A DNA stretch of 64,000 bases from Macrothele yani. Taxonomy: Eukaryota; Arthropoda; Arachnida; Araneae; Macrothelidae. The translations under genes and the position numbers were made by a program. The notes under the pieces were generated by a model that worked only from the letters and a program-made list of their open reading frames with translations, searched no databases and was not told the DNA's origin. Shown piece after piece: positions 40,979-52,612 of the stretch; position 1 is the stretch's first letter; each line of letters opens with the position of its first letter. The DNA is taken from contig CM076999.1 of the NCBI GenBank assembly GCA_039090855.1, positions 116,187,072 through 116,251,071 of the forward strand. Reading direction: 5' to 3'.

Positions 40979-41636
40979 CATAATATTTTGGAAGTTGGCA
41001 TTCAGCTTTATTTCAGTCTTCTATGCCGACTTTCCGTGTATACGGTTAAATCTCCGTGTAGCTAACGTGACGTTAGTGCTTCCAATACAACAAAATATTT
41101 GCTACCTGAATAGGATAACTATACTAGTGATCCGAAGTTTCTTGGCGTAGAATAGAAATAAAAGTTTCCAAGCTTTCGCACATCAACCGGATCGCTTTCT
41201 CAAGGAAGGTAGACAGCTAACTGCAAACTGAATAATAGAACGGTTCAACAATTTGAACGTGGTGACTTGACTTGACAATAACGAATAGATGCGAACTTAA
41301 TCAGGCATTCAAAGACACGAGGAATCATGGAAGGAAAAACTTGGGAACCAGTTCTTCAAATAGTGAATGCCTCTTGGTTTCTCTTCCATGATTCCGCGTG
41401 CTAAACGAGCATAATGCCTCGTGTCTTTGAATACCTGATTACGTTCGCATCTATTCGTTATTGTCAAGTCACCACGTTCAAGTTGTTGAACCGTTCTATT
41501 ATTCAGTTTGCATCCTGAAAGAAATACGGGATTACGCCATATTAATACAAATTTTAAAGACGACAATCCGATTTTTGGCGTAAATGTGACAAGGATGGTA
41601 AGTCAGATAATATCCGAAAACTTGGAATTTTTTTAT

Positions 41637-41711
41637 CGTCCTGGAGCGGGACTCGAACCCGCGTCTCCCAGATAACGCCCGGGTATGCTAACCACTACAC
41701 CACCCAGAACG
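41637..41711 (-). tRNA. tRNA-like sequence (pseudo), minus
   Basis: As at 19466-19540: CGTTCTGG pairs with CCAGGACG, B box GGTTCGAGTCC, perfect GCGGG/CCCGC T stem, no U33. Core of a mobile repeat. Confidence 0.55.
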
Positions 41712-41985
41712 ACCAAGTTTCAAGTCGCAAAAAAATTTCAAGTTTTCGGATATTATCTGACTTACCATCCTTGTCACATTTACGCCAAAAATCGGATTGT
41801 CATCTTCAAAATTTGTATTATATGGCGTAATCCCGTATTTCTTTCAGGATTTATCTGCTTTTCCGGGCAATCACGGATAGATTTCTTAACCTCCAGATTC
41901 GCTAAACATGAATGCAGGTTGCTTCGACTAGCGAATCCTGTGATTGATGGATATATTCAAATTAATCGGAAACTTGAAACTTGGT

Positions 41986-42060
41986 CGTTCTGGGTGGTGT
42001 AGTGGTTGGCATACCTGGGCGCTATCTGGGAGACGCGGGTTCGAGTCCCACTCCAGGACG
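41986..42060 (+). tRNA. tRNA-like sequence (pseudo), plus
   Basis: Fourth copy. The T stem has one change (GCGGG with CCCAC), the A-box region reads GTGTAGTGGTTGGC and the acceptor pairing is good. Confidence 0.55.
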
Positions 42061-42439
42061 ATGAAAATTTTCAAGTTTTCGAATATTATCTGACCTACCA
42101 TCCTTGTCACATTTACGCCAAAAATCGGATTGTCATCTAAATTTGTATTCAGTTTGCAGTTAGCTGTCTACCTTCCTTGAGAAAGCCATCCGGTTGATGT
42201 GCGAAAGCTTGGAAACTTTTATTTCTATTCTACGCCAAGAAATTTCGGATCACTAGTATAGTTATACTATTTAAGTGCAATTGGTGTATTGTTCCTTAGT
42301 TGTTGCTTTTTTTTTTTTTTTTTTTTTTTTTTTTTCTGTCGGTGGGTGATTTATACCGTGTTGCAAAAAAAAATAAAAAAAATCGGGGCACCTCAAACTG
42401 CAATCCAAGCGGTTAGTGAGTTTGTTTTTTACTACTATG

Positions 42440-42806
42440 CAGTGTTCGAATTACCCAGTGGTCCGCTGGCCATTGACCAGTAAAACTTCCGTCGGACCAC
42501 TGAACTGTTGATTTTACTGGCCTAGGTGGCCAGTAAGTTTTTCTTTTTCTAATTCGTCTCAAGTTAAAAAAAAATGAATTTCTGTTTCTTTTACCTTGCT
42601 GTATGGTTTTCTTTTTAGGCTGCAAAGTAACGATAGGTTTTTAAATATTGTAGATAATTCCATTGAAATGATGCGTTATTTTCTACATATATTGTAAATG
42701 TCCTTAACTTTTTTTACGGACTAGTGGGCATTTTAGTGGACCAGCGGTTTTCGAATTCTAGTGGTCCGCTGGGCCAGTAGAAGATTTATTTCTAATTCTA
42801 ACACTG
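42440..42806. mobile_element. Small non-autonomous element with CAGTGTT ends
   Basis: 367 bp. Ends CAGTGTTCGAATTA and, inverted, CAGTGTTAGAATTA. CTATG directly outside both ends (42435-42439 and 42807-42811) is a duplication when compared with the empty site in copy 1 near 3470. Family members with longer sequence lie at 12180-12676 and 14004-14870. Probably hAT-like, despite the 5-bp instead of 8-bp duplication. Confidence 0.85.
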
Positions 42807-43282
42807 CTATGTGCTAATCTAAATAATCCAAAGAGGCTGAAAACCAAGTGGCAGGGGAATGGTTTGCATCATACGTTTTCAGGTAACACTGTAATGATTC
42901 CCTAATAATCAGAAACACGCCTTTAAGGAGAGGACATTTTTACCATTCCTAATAGGGCTTTTGGGGGGGGGGATTTTTCTCCAGCACAGCGTAATCTTAC
43001 TTGGATCCGTAATATTTTACACCACCCCCAAGGTGAAATCCACGGTGCATTATTGAAATAAAGCAAAGGTATAACATTTTCATATTTGTAATCACTCGTA
43101 TGTGTAGATTTCTTGGAATTTGCATTTGCGATATACGAGCATAAGAACATTTTTATACTCTATTTAAAAATTTTTACATACACTAATGTATATATAAATA
43201 ACAAAATTGTGATCGTATGTATATGATCAGTTAACAAGTTTCAGCCCCTTACCCCCGAAAAAAAAGTCTGAATGCAACGCTG

Positions 43283-44603
43283 ACTGTGTTGCTTTGAAGG
43301 CAAAGATACACAGGCAGGCGCGGTTTTCCGAAAATTCGATCAGTAATTTGGACGTTCATAGCATTCTTCTCCGAGTATTTACGAAACTACGGACTGTAAC
43401 GCCACTCGGACATGACGTCATAAACATGGCGATCCCTCAACTGGAGATATAAGTGTTCTTCTACCGGATTTTGCCAGCATTGCATCTCAAAGAGCCTACT
43501 GATTCGTTCACAAGTTTTCGTAGCACTGGTTTTCCTCGAAGTCCTTTATTTTTTTCCTTTTCGTGACAGATATTTTAACACAGAAAAAAAGAGAGAGAGA
43601 GAGAGAGAGAGCGCGAAAGAGAAACGAAAGGAAAGCGGCTCTGCCATTTCGCACGGAGTTTGACAAACCACTTTTATGTGAAATCACGTGACGCAGGGCA
43701 AAGCATTTCGGAATAGCTGCTGCATGCGACGGAAACACCAAGGAAAAGATGTTTACCCAAGCGGCAGGTGGTTTTGATCACTACGATTACATCCACGTCC
43801 CATTTGAAGTAATTAATTCTAGGAGTTCCTTACAGCAGAATGAAAACATGGACTTCCACACATCACGAGCTAAAAAAAAAAAAAAATCACGTTCGCCATT
43901 AAAATCTCTTCTTTTATGGAGTTCCAGTAGTAAGTTCTATGCACTCAAAAACGTTTGAGAGAGATATAACCACTACATTATACAGATTTGAGAGAAATAT
44001 AACCACTACATTATACAAGTATGACATTCGGAGGTTTATGGATGTTTCACCCTACGAAAAAAAACTTGCGTATGCCTAAATGCGCGCGCATCTCATCTGG
44101 GAGAACTAACTTTTACTAAGGACGCCGTATGTTCGGCTACGAAACGAGATGTAAAACATGCGCATTTTGGGCTTAAGGTGCGTCGATGGGGTGTGGTTAC
44201 GTAAAGTACCAATGGGAAACAGGCTGCCACACTCCTTGCTCTATCTATCAAGACACGCTACGCTTCCTATTGTAAACTTTCTAAACTCTCGGGCTTTATT
44301 TAATCAAGAAGCCATATAATCCTTTCCCCTAGCTACACGTGAAATTTAGATAACTGAAACGGACAACATGCGCAGGCACTACACCACATACACAGACAGC
44401 ACTGCTCGGAAACAGAACCAATGAAAGTCACGATCAGGTCGTTCGTATGTAACCTTCCAAACAGTGTATTAAATAAACATCCGTTTCACCGACGAAGGTT
44501 TACACTTGGCACAGAATCGTGGTCAAAAATGAATCAGGGTGTCTACCAAATTTGGGAAATGCAATTTCATGACCAATTAGCAATTTTCATGACATTTTAA
44601 AAA

Positions 44604-44604
<1 letters not shown>
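43283..44604. other. Spacer with CRE-like site and microsatellite
   Basis: A TGACGTCA at 43413-43420 precedes AAACATGGCG. A GA microsatellite is at 43587-43612, a frame of 69 codons at 43749-43958 (MFTQAAGGFDHYDYIH.., lysine run from an A-tract) is of unknown status, and a 32-bp tandem duplication (ATATAACCACTACATTATAC) is at 43965-44020. A host promoter is possible but unsupported by any recognised gene. Confidence 0.4.

Positions 44605-44661
<57 letters not shown>
44605..44661. repeat. (CT)n microsatellite
   Basis: About 27 CT units, directly before the left end of the DD41D mariner. Confidence 0.97.
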
Positions 44662-44664
<3 letters not shown>

Positions 44665-44668
44665 ACAT

Positions 44669-45760
44669 ACAGGGTGATTCATAATTATTGTCGGGGTTTC
44701 GGTGGCATATAATCGGAAAACCGGAAACAAATTTAAACCGCAAACAGAATATGACAGATGGCAACTAATAGTTTCATTACCTGTCGAATCGATATATCAA
44801 ATTGCTAAACCACTTCGATATGCGCGCCGCGCCGTTCGTGGCACGTAAGATATCCAAGCGATAATCAATTTCCCGCCAAGTGTTCGCCAGCATCTGCGGC
44901 GTTACCGATTCTGGTCTTCAGGTTATCGAGGGAGGTCACTGGGGTCTGATAAACGATGTTTTTCACGTATCCCCAAAGGAAGAAATCCAGTGCCGTAATA
45001 TCCGGTGAGCGCGGAGGCCACGGAATGAGTCCACCACGCCCAACCCACCACCCAGGAAAAGGCAGGTCAAGAAATTCTCGGACAATAACAGCCCAAAACG
45101 GCGGTGCGCCATCGTGCTGGAACACCACACTAGGCTGCCGAATTTCCAACTGAGGTAACAGATACAGCTGTAGCATGTCCAGATATGTCACCACTGTCAC
45201 TCTGTTCTCCACGAAGAAAATGGGACCCAACACTTCCCAACATGACAAAGCGCACCAGACGTTCACCTTTTGACTATCTCGTTCAACTTCTCAAATGGCG
45301 TGAGGGGTTCCGGAGCCCCATATTCTGCCATTATGCCGATGTACCCTTCCTAAGACGAAAAACTTTGCTTCATCACTAAATAAATATCCATGCCCGCAGG
45401 TAATGTTCATCAGCTTCGACTTTGGACAAAATGTCTTGGGCAAACTAAAAACGGCGTTGTTTAGCATCCCGCTGTAAAGCCTGTACAACCTGCAGTTTGT
45501 ACCCACGGATTTGTAGGGGTTATGTACAACCCTCCAAACAGTCGTTTGTGGCATACCTAACTGCGACACAAATCGTCTCGTTGACTTCTGAGGGCTTCGA
45601 GAAAGGGCTTCCTGGATGCGATCAACATCGTACTGCGAAGTGTTCAGTCTTCCTGCTCTTTTTGATGCTGCACACTATCAGTCCTTTTGAAACTGCCTTA
45701 ACCAACGTCGGATAGCATTTTTTGATGCTGCACACTACCAATCTTTTGAAACTGCTGCCT
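44669..45760 (-). mobile_element. Mariner-like element of DD41D type, right end lost
   Basis: Terminal sequence ACATACAGGGTGATTCATAA at 44668-44687, then subterminal DNA, then a minus-strand transposase. The other end is replaced by a 62-bp tandem expansion and a repeat array, so no second terminal repeat is present. Confidence 0.78.
44865..45755 (-). pseudogene. DD41D mariner-type transposase pseudogene
   Basis: N-terminal helix-turn-helix NAIRRWLRQFQK (in the tandem repeat), then YDVDRIQEALSRSP and VSQLGMPQTTVWRVVHN, first catalytic Asp in LFSDEAKFFV (about 45385), HRHNGRIWGSGTPHAI, a frameshift near 45285, then MNVWCALSCWEVLGPIFF, second Asp in VVFQHDGAPPFWA and the third in PRSPDITALDFFLWGYVKN. 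41 residues separate the last two. A long insert typical of this type (VGRGGLIPWP) is present. Several frameshifts; dead. Confidence 0.83.
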
Positions 45761-46078
45761 TAACCGACGTCGGATAGCATTTTTTGATGCTGCACACTAC
45801 CAATCTTTTGAAACTGCTGCCTTAACCGACGTCGGATAGCATTTTTTGATGCTGCACACTACCAATCTTTTGAAACTGCTGCCTTAACCGACGTCGGATA
45901 GCATTTTTTGATGCTGCACACTACCAATCTTTTGAAACTGCTGCCTTAACCAACGTCGGATAGCATTTTTTGATGCTGCACACTACCAATCTTTTGAAAC
46001 TGCTGCCTTAACCAACGTCGGATAGCATTTTTTGATGCTGCACACTACCAATCTTTTGAAACTGCCTTACCCAATGGC
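45656..46078 (+). repeat. 62-bp tandem repeat, about 7 copies
   Basis: The unit contains TTTGATGCTGCACACTAC, CTTTTGAAACTGC and TTAACCGACGTCGGATAGC. In the minus direction it encodes the transposase stretch NAIRRWLRQFQK. Sixty-two is not a multiple of three, so the expansion destroyed the frame. The central copies are near-identical. Confidence 0.96.
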
Positions 46079-46084
46079 GGATAG

Positions 46085-47725
46085 CATTATCGGAAGGTGG
46101 AGCTCTGCCACAGTGCGTTCTGTAAAGACGTTGCGTCCTCTGGTTGCAGACTTGTGCGTTAAGAAAAATTTGAATTTATATGAGAAACATTTCGCAGCAG
46201 AAACCCTCTCCAACAAAGAAAGAATTTTTTAAATCAGACTCTTAGAAGCAGAGATATGGACAAATATAAGATATGCATCTACACTCCCTGGAGGGAAAAC
46301 CATGCATTATTTTAGGAAGAATGTATTCTCAAAAGGTTTTTCGATGTGAGCAGTATCGGTCCAAGAAAAAAATTTTAGTCGAGTTTTCAGGAGCTCAAAT
46401 TTTGCTGTAAATACATCAGAAGCAGAAATTAACACTTATGCTCCATGGTGACCAAACCATTCTTTACCAAATATTATAAATTACATGAAAAACATTTTCC
46501 ATCAGGAACTGTATGCAATACAAAATGACTTTTTCAAATCAGAATTTCAGAAGCAAAAATAACGCAAAAAACGCAATTTGCCTTTGCGCCCCGTAAAATG
46601 TCTATGATTTACGTGAAAATTTTGACTTTATGTGAAAAATGTTTCGAATCGGAAACACTATCCAACAAAGAAGGAATTTTCCAAATCGGACTCCTGGAAG
46701 CAGAGATCTTGACAAAAACAAGATATACATCTACGCCCCCTGGCGTAGATTTTTTCAATCGAGATTTTAGAAGCTCTCAGATTTTGCTGAAAATACATCA
46801 GAAGCGGAAATTAAGACTTACGCTCCCTGGTGGCCAAACATTTTTTTACCAAAATTAGATGCAAAAGATTTCCTATCAGGAGTTGTATCCGGTGCAGAAA
46901 TTTTTTTTCAAATCGTTGTTTCAGAAGCAAAGATATCAGGGGAAACACAATTTATCTTTATGCCCCTAGTGGAAAGAAAGTCTATGAATTACTTGAAAAT
47001 TTTGAAATTATTTGAAAAGCATGTCACGCCAGAAACACTACCCAATAAAGAAAGAGTTTTGCAAATCGGACTATTAGAAGCAGAGATATTGACGAAAATA
47101 AGATGTACATCTACGCACCTGGCGGAGAAACCATGAAATATTTTAAGAAAAAAATATTACAAAAGGGTTTTATAGACGTGAGTGGCATCGGTCCACGAAA
47201 GTATTTTTTCAATAGAGATTTTATGGCAAATACATCAGAAGCAGAAATTAACACTTACGCCCCCTGGTGGCCAAAGTATTCTTTACCAAAAATTAGAAAT
47301 TGTATGCAAAATATTTTTCATCAGGAGCTGTATTCGCTAAAGAAAAAAATTTCAAATCAGAGTTTTAGAAGAAGAGATATCGGGAAAACGTAATTTACTT
47401 TTACGCCCCTAACGGAAAATCTATGCGTAACTTGAAAAAGTAACTATACCTAAAATACTCTTCGACATAAATGGAATCGAAAGATAAAAAGAATTTTTTT
47501 AATCGGATGTTTAGAAGCAAACATGGAATAAAATGCATTTGAAATTCGACATCATATGCATTTACGCCCTATAGTGGCGAAATTGTATTTCGTTAAAAAA
47601 ATTTAAATGGAGGATCATCATTCGCCTATTTCAAGCTTTCCAATGCAATGCAAAAAGAGTTTTACAAATTGGACTAATAGTAGCAGAGATATATGTGATG
47701 CCTATAGATGGACGGACAAACCGAT
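46085..47725 (+). repeat. Higher-order repeat array, subunits of about 140 bp, period about 390-440 bp
   Basis: Phrases recur in fixed order: CCAACAAAGAA with AAATCGGACT and AGAAGCAGAGAT (near 46206, 46648, 47037), then ACATCAGAAGC with CCCTGGTGGCCAAA (near 46420, 46800, 47235), then ATCAGGA-CTGTAT (near 46500, 46873, 47320). A last degenerate subunit lies near 47640 and the array ends at GATGGACGGACAAACCGATA. The short frames across it are by-products. Confidence 0.85.
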
Positions 47726-48945
47726 AACATAAGCACGATCTTTTTGTTTTTTTTACAAAAGACATACTAAAAAACAATATTGAATTGAAGAAGCAGAGCG
47801 AGAAAAAAGTTTACGATTACGAAAGAAAGTTCGAAAGATCGAATTCCGCCCTCCAACAGAAAAAGCCCCCCCCCTCCCACCACCATATTTCTGTTATGTT
47901 GTGCATCCATTTTGTGCATGACTAAAATAATAATGGAAAAGTCAGAATTCCTCAAATTCGCGGAAGAATCTCGTGCCTGAAGAATTCAGAGAAATTTTCA
48001 CGCCGTTGAACTTCCGTTTTCGCAAATTGTTGTCTACAGTTTAAAGCTGAAAAACAAGCGTTACGCAGTATAACAAACGGTATTTAAAAAACAACACTGG
48101 ACAGAGGTAACATCGTGAAAAAAACAAAAAACAAAAAGAATCATGATTATCGGAAAATTTCCCCCTCCGTTTAACTTCCGTTTTCGAAAGTTAGAAAAAA
48201 TAAAATACTTTCTCTAGATGTAAAATAAGACACCACCAGAAAAAAATTATCTTCAATTTTGGGATTTTTTCTCATGTATGTATAAAACACGGAAACAGAT
48301 GGTAATGGCTCTACTGGCTATTTTTAGGGTAATTCAAGTATGTGGCCTAACAAACCATGGTTGTTTTTTTTAAGGTAAATTTTAATGCAACAAAATGACA
48401 TTATTTGTGTTCATTTGAAAAACAAACAGATATGAAATCAACTACAAAATAAAGGAAGGAACGTCAAAATCAAAATTTAGATACCATGAAAATTGTCCAT
48501 ACAACTTAAGACACAATTTGGATGTTAAGAAATAATTTTACCACTGAACTGCAATAATGTAGATTCTTAGAATGTTACATAACATGTTCTACTGAAAAAA
48601 ATGATACACAACCTGCCTCACAGACTTTTTGATAGCTACTTGTGGTATAATAGACATAACTTAAGATATAAGTGCAACATACTATTAAAAATATGAAAAA
48701 TTACACAGTAAAAGAAAACCAAAATTGAAATTATGCCATACAACTTTGAAATCACAACTCCTTTGGATACTACTTGGGCATAAAAATCAGAAAAAATTCA
48801 CCAATGTACATATTTTACCAATGAATTGCACTCATATAAACAGTAACCTCATACAGTCTTAATTATAATGATCTTGATCTAACTAAGTATGCAATGAGTC
48901 AGACATAAGATAAACTTAACATTTTTTAGCATGTCCATACAGTTA
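47726..48945. other. AT-rich spacer with satellite-like locus 2
   Basis: 47860-48240 is an inverted, diverged copy of the repeat at 29340-30010 (AACTTCCGTTTTCG, GGAAAATTTCCCC, GCGGAAGAATCTCG). The remainder to 48945 is AT-rich with no gene. Confidence 0.6.
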
Positions 48946-49005
48946 TTATATTTGCACTTTTAAGGTATTAAACCCCAGCAAAGTGTGCATAGTTTACGTG
49001 CAATT

Positions 49006-50315
49006 CATGAATGATATACTATTAAAAATTACCAATCACTTACCCTAAAGATCATGGTTTTTTTTTTTTTTTTTTTTTTTGCTAGACAAACAACGCTGGG
49101 TTTTTTTTTTAGTCATATGAGATGTAACCATAGCTCGTCAATTCCATAAAAACCAGCATACTACTCATTCATACATTCAGTTAAAAAACTATGTACATAA
49201 TTACACTTCAAGCACGTCAATTATCGTAATGTTGTTGGCCTTCAAAGGTTTACAGACTCCTTGCTTATGATTTCTTCTTCCGGGGATGAAACATCGTATT
49301 ATGGTGGTTTTTTTTTGTTTTGGTTTTTATTTGCTAGACAAACAATGCTGTTTTTTTCAGCCATATGAGATGTAACCATAGCTCGTCAATTCCATAAAAA
49401 CCACACAAGCATACTACTCATTCATACATTCAGTTAAAAAACTATGTACATAATTACACTACATTACATTCCCAGGTGGTTAAACCTTTGTCAACTGTGA
49501 GTAACAAAATGCTCAATCCGTTTCGAAACCAGTGCTAACCCTACTGCAAGTGTCACCCTCATTCAGCCCTTCACACACAATCCTTCAACAGGCTACTGTC
49601 ATCCTCAGGAGGCAGGTGTGTCTCACCCGCCTACCACAGCTCAAGTGAGCAGAGCCATCGAGGCACGGGCTCCAGTCGCAATCTCTGAATCTTTGTGTCT
49701 CTGGCGCCATCTATTGTCATTGTTGCTCTCTTTTCTTTTTTTTTTTCTTTCTAAGCTGTTGTTCAATTTTTATTAAGGCCTTCCATTGTTCGTTTAAGTT
49801 GCTAGGCTCATTAATGTTGCACTGTCATCCTCCTGAGGATGACAGTAGCCTGTTGAAAGTGCTAGAGGATTGTGTGTGAAGGGCTGAATGAGGGTGACAC
49901 TTGCAGTAGGGTTAGCACTGGTTTTCAAACGGATGGAGCATTTTGTTACTCACAGTTGACAAAGGTTTAACCACCTGGGAATGTAATGTAGTGTAATTAT
50001 GTACATAGTTTTTTAACTGCATGTATGAATGAGTAATATGCTTGTGTGGTTTTTATGGAATTGACGAGCTATGGTTACATCTCATATGGCTGGAAAAAAA
50101 AACAGCATTGTTTGTCTAGCAAATAAAAAACAAAACAAAAAACCACCATAATACGATGTTTCATCCCCGGAAGAAGAAATCATAAGCAAGGAGTCTGTAA
50201 ACCTTTGAAGGCCAACAACATTACGATAATTGACGTGCTTGAAGTGTTTTGTGGATGGAAATTACCATGATCTTTAGGGTAAATGATTGGTGATTTTTAA
50301 TAGTATATCATGTCC
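49006..50315. mobile_element. Foldback element A
   Basis: Main arms 49204-49612 and 49829-50246 are about 95% inverted repeats, with outer short arms 49006-49056 and 50266-50315. The spacer 49613-49828 is the sequence that forms inner arm in element B. A piece of the left arm (49081-49207) is repeated directly at 49331-49460. Arms contain CTGAGGATGACAGTAGCC then TGAAAG. No coding frame. Confidence 0.85.
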
Positions 50316-51471
50316 ATACAGTTTACTCAGTTTTTCTCTTATCTCTGTAGACTCGTCAGTTTTCCTTCTCTTTCTTTCTTTCTTATTTTTTTTTCTTGTT
50401 TGAACTTCATAGATTTTCTTGAGTTTCCTGTTCCCACTCTTCACCTTCCACATTGAGTTTTTCTTTCTTTCTCTTTTCCAAAGCATTCCTGTGTCATTAC
50501 CTTGCTCCTTTGGCATATATTGCATTTCAAGGTCATTCTGTACCATATCAACCTATGAAATGGATATTTTCAGCCTGACCCCTTTTCATTTCCTTGGAAT
50601 TTGGAATGATTGTTAGGCATGCAGACTTATGGGTAAATCCCAAATTTTTGCCCTGTCCACCAACAGGGTTTTGAATTACATGACCTTGAAAGTTAGAAAA
50701 TCATTACCTACGGACAATCTTTGAGCAATTGTATCTCATTACCTAATTGGGCTAGAAAGTTGAAATTAGTGTCTTTTTATAGCATTTTATATGAGCTTTT
50801 TAATCATGTGCTGAAAAACAAAAGAAAATTAGGTTGCCCTTGTCAAGTTCACCAAAATAACTTTTGACCTTGAATATTTTAAAAATTCTGGAAAAAATTA
50901 TATGGCATCATTAGAGTTTTGTTTACTAGTATGCTGACTTTTAAGTTGGGACCACAATGGGATCACAATTTATAAAACATTTGGCTGTAGTGAATCTCAA
51001 CCAAAAATTCTCCAACAGTTGACAAAGGGACATTTTCAAGTATTGACACGGTTAACCCGATATATTTATAAAATGCAAAGTTTGGCCACCATATGAAATA
51101 GTAAATGCATCTTCCCATTGAAGGTACGGTATGTGTGAGGGGAGGAGCGGGAAGACTGCTGGTAGTAAAAATAAAAGCGATGCTAAGACTAGATCAAAAT
51201 GCGTTTTTGAGATTGACCCCCCCCCCCCCGCATAATAGCATAGGATTACAAGTTCCAAGATTTTCCCCGGTTTTTAGCGAAAACATTTATTATTTCTCCC
51301 CTAAGGTTTCACTGCTTTTTTTTTTTTTTTGGTACCAAGTTTTCCCCTGTGCATCTCACTGTTTTCATCACAGGCTGTCATACAAACTATGCTATCCATA
51401 GGCGTAGCCAGGGGACGTCCTCAGGTCCAGACACGCCCCCCTGAGGGTGTATTGAAAACTAATTTAAAGCA
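50316..51471. other. Unassigned spacer
   Basis: AT-rich. A 90-codon, lysine-rich minus-strand frame (50274-50546) has no recognisable domain and is probably chance. C-run at 51219-51229 and T-run at 51318-51331. Confidence 0.45.
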
Positions 51472-52520
51472 AAATGAAAAAACCATTAGAAAGTACCACG
51501 CACTCACCATAAAGATCATGGTAACCTCCAATGACAACACACTTCCAACACGTCATTCATCATGATGTAACTGGGCTTCCAAGGTTTACAGACTTCTTGC
51601 TTACGCTTCTTACTTCCGGGTGTGAAACATCGTATTTTTTTTTTCCTTAGCCTTATGAGATGTTACTCTAAAGCTTGTCAATTCTATAAAAAATCACACA
51701 TACAACTCATTCATACAATTCAAGTAAAAACTATGTACATAACCTTACATTCATAGGTGATTAAACCTTGGTCAACTGTAATTATCAAACTCCTCCCTCT
51801 GTTTCACAACCTCTGCTACTCCCACTGCAAGTGTCACACCCATTCAGCCCCTCACATCCAATCCTCTAGTACTTTCAACAGGCCTCTGTCATCTTCAGGA
51901 GGCAGGTGTGTCTCACCCGCCCACCACAGCTCAAGTGAGCAGAGCCATCGAGGCATGGGCCCCAGTCGCTATCTCTGAATCGTTGTGTCTCTGGCGCCAT
52001 CTAACACAACGATTCAGAGATAGCGACTGGGGCCCATGCCTCGATGGCTCTGCTCACTTGAGCTGTGGTGGGCGGGTGAGACACACCTGCCTCCTGAAGA
52101 TGACAGAGGCCTGTTGAAAGTACTAGAGGATTCGGATGTGAGGGGCTGAATGGGTGTGACACTTGCAGTGGGAGTAGCAGAGGTTGTGAAACAGAGGGAG
52201 GAGTTTGATAATTACAGTTGACCAAGGTTTAATCACCTATGAATGTAAGGTTATGTACATAGTTTTTACTTGAATGGTATGAATGAGTTGTATGTGTGAT
52301 TTTTTATAGAATTGACAAAGCTTTAGAGTAACATCTCATAAGGCTAAGGAAAAAAAATACGATGTTTCACACCCGGAAGTAAGAAGCGTAAGCAAGAAGT
52401 CTGTAAACCTTGGAAGCCCAGTTACATCACGATGAATGACGTGTTGGAAGTGTGTTGTCATTGGAGGTTACCATGATCTTTATGGTGAGTGAGTGGTTCT
52501 TTCTAATGGTTTTTTCATTT
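51472..52520. mobile_element. Foldback element B, near-perfect palindrome
   Basis: Arms 51472-51987 and 52005-52520 keep a constant coordinate sum (103992 at both the inner and outer ends), so they differ hardly at all in length. The spacer is 17 bp (51988-52004). Same family as element A: both share ATGAAACATCG/TGTGAAACATCG, TTACAGACT, CACTTGCAG and GGCGCCATCTA. Sequence just outside the right arm (52521-52590) matches, inverted, 48946-49005 outside element A. Confidence 0.95.
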
Positions 52521-52612
52521 ATGAATTGCACGTAAACTATGCACACTTTGCAAGAGGTTAATACCTTAAAAGTGCAAATATAATTTAATTTAAAGCAGTA
52601 CATATGCATATA

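Larger units (their letters stand above)
41113..42272. mobile_element. Composite foldback element with nested inverted repeats, copy 2
   Basis: Outer arms 41113-41231 and about 42150-42272 (shared GATCCGAAG/CTTTCGCACATCAACCGG) enclose a second inverted pair (41219-41340 with 41380-41515) and then the two tRNA-bearing units also seen at 19346-20023. Palindromes are stacked within palindromes. No protein-coding capacity. Confidence 0.88.
40408..43282 (-). mobile_element. hAT-like non-autonomous element, copy 2, with nested insertions
   Basis: Inverted relative of 2967-4078. Ends CAGTGATGTATTCAGG (40408) and, inverted, CAGCGTTGCATTC (ending 43282). Flanking 8-mers GCTGTGTT and ACTGTGTT match at 7 of 8 positions, the size of a hAT target duplication. 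It is enlarged by a SINE (40732-40978), a foldback element (about 41113-42272) and a small CAGTG element (42440-42806), all absent from copy 1. Confidence 0.85.

Noticed and set aside
19466..42060. Four functional tRNA genes
   Set aside because: All four copies lack U33, have G-U-rich anticodon stems and lie inside mobile inverted repeats. Kept as tRNA-like sequences only.
42440..42806. Transib-type element because of the 5-bp duplication
   Set aside because: The ends begin CAGTGTT and relatives lie beside a hAT transposase end; a hAT-like origin with a short duplication is simpler.
50274..50546. Lysine-rich minus-strand protein of 90 residues
   Set aside because: No domain, no conservation evidence, and the composition follows from the T/C-rich opposite strand.
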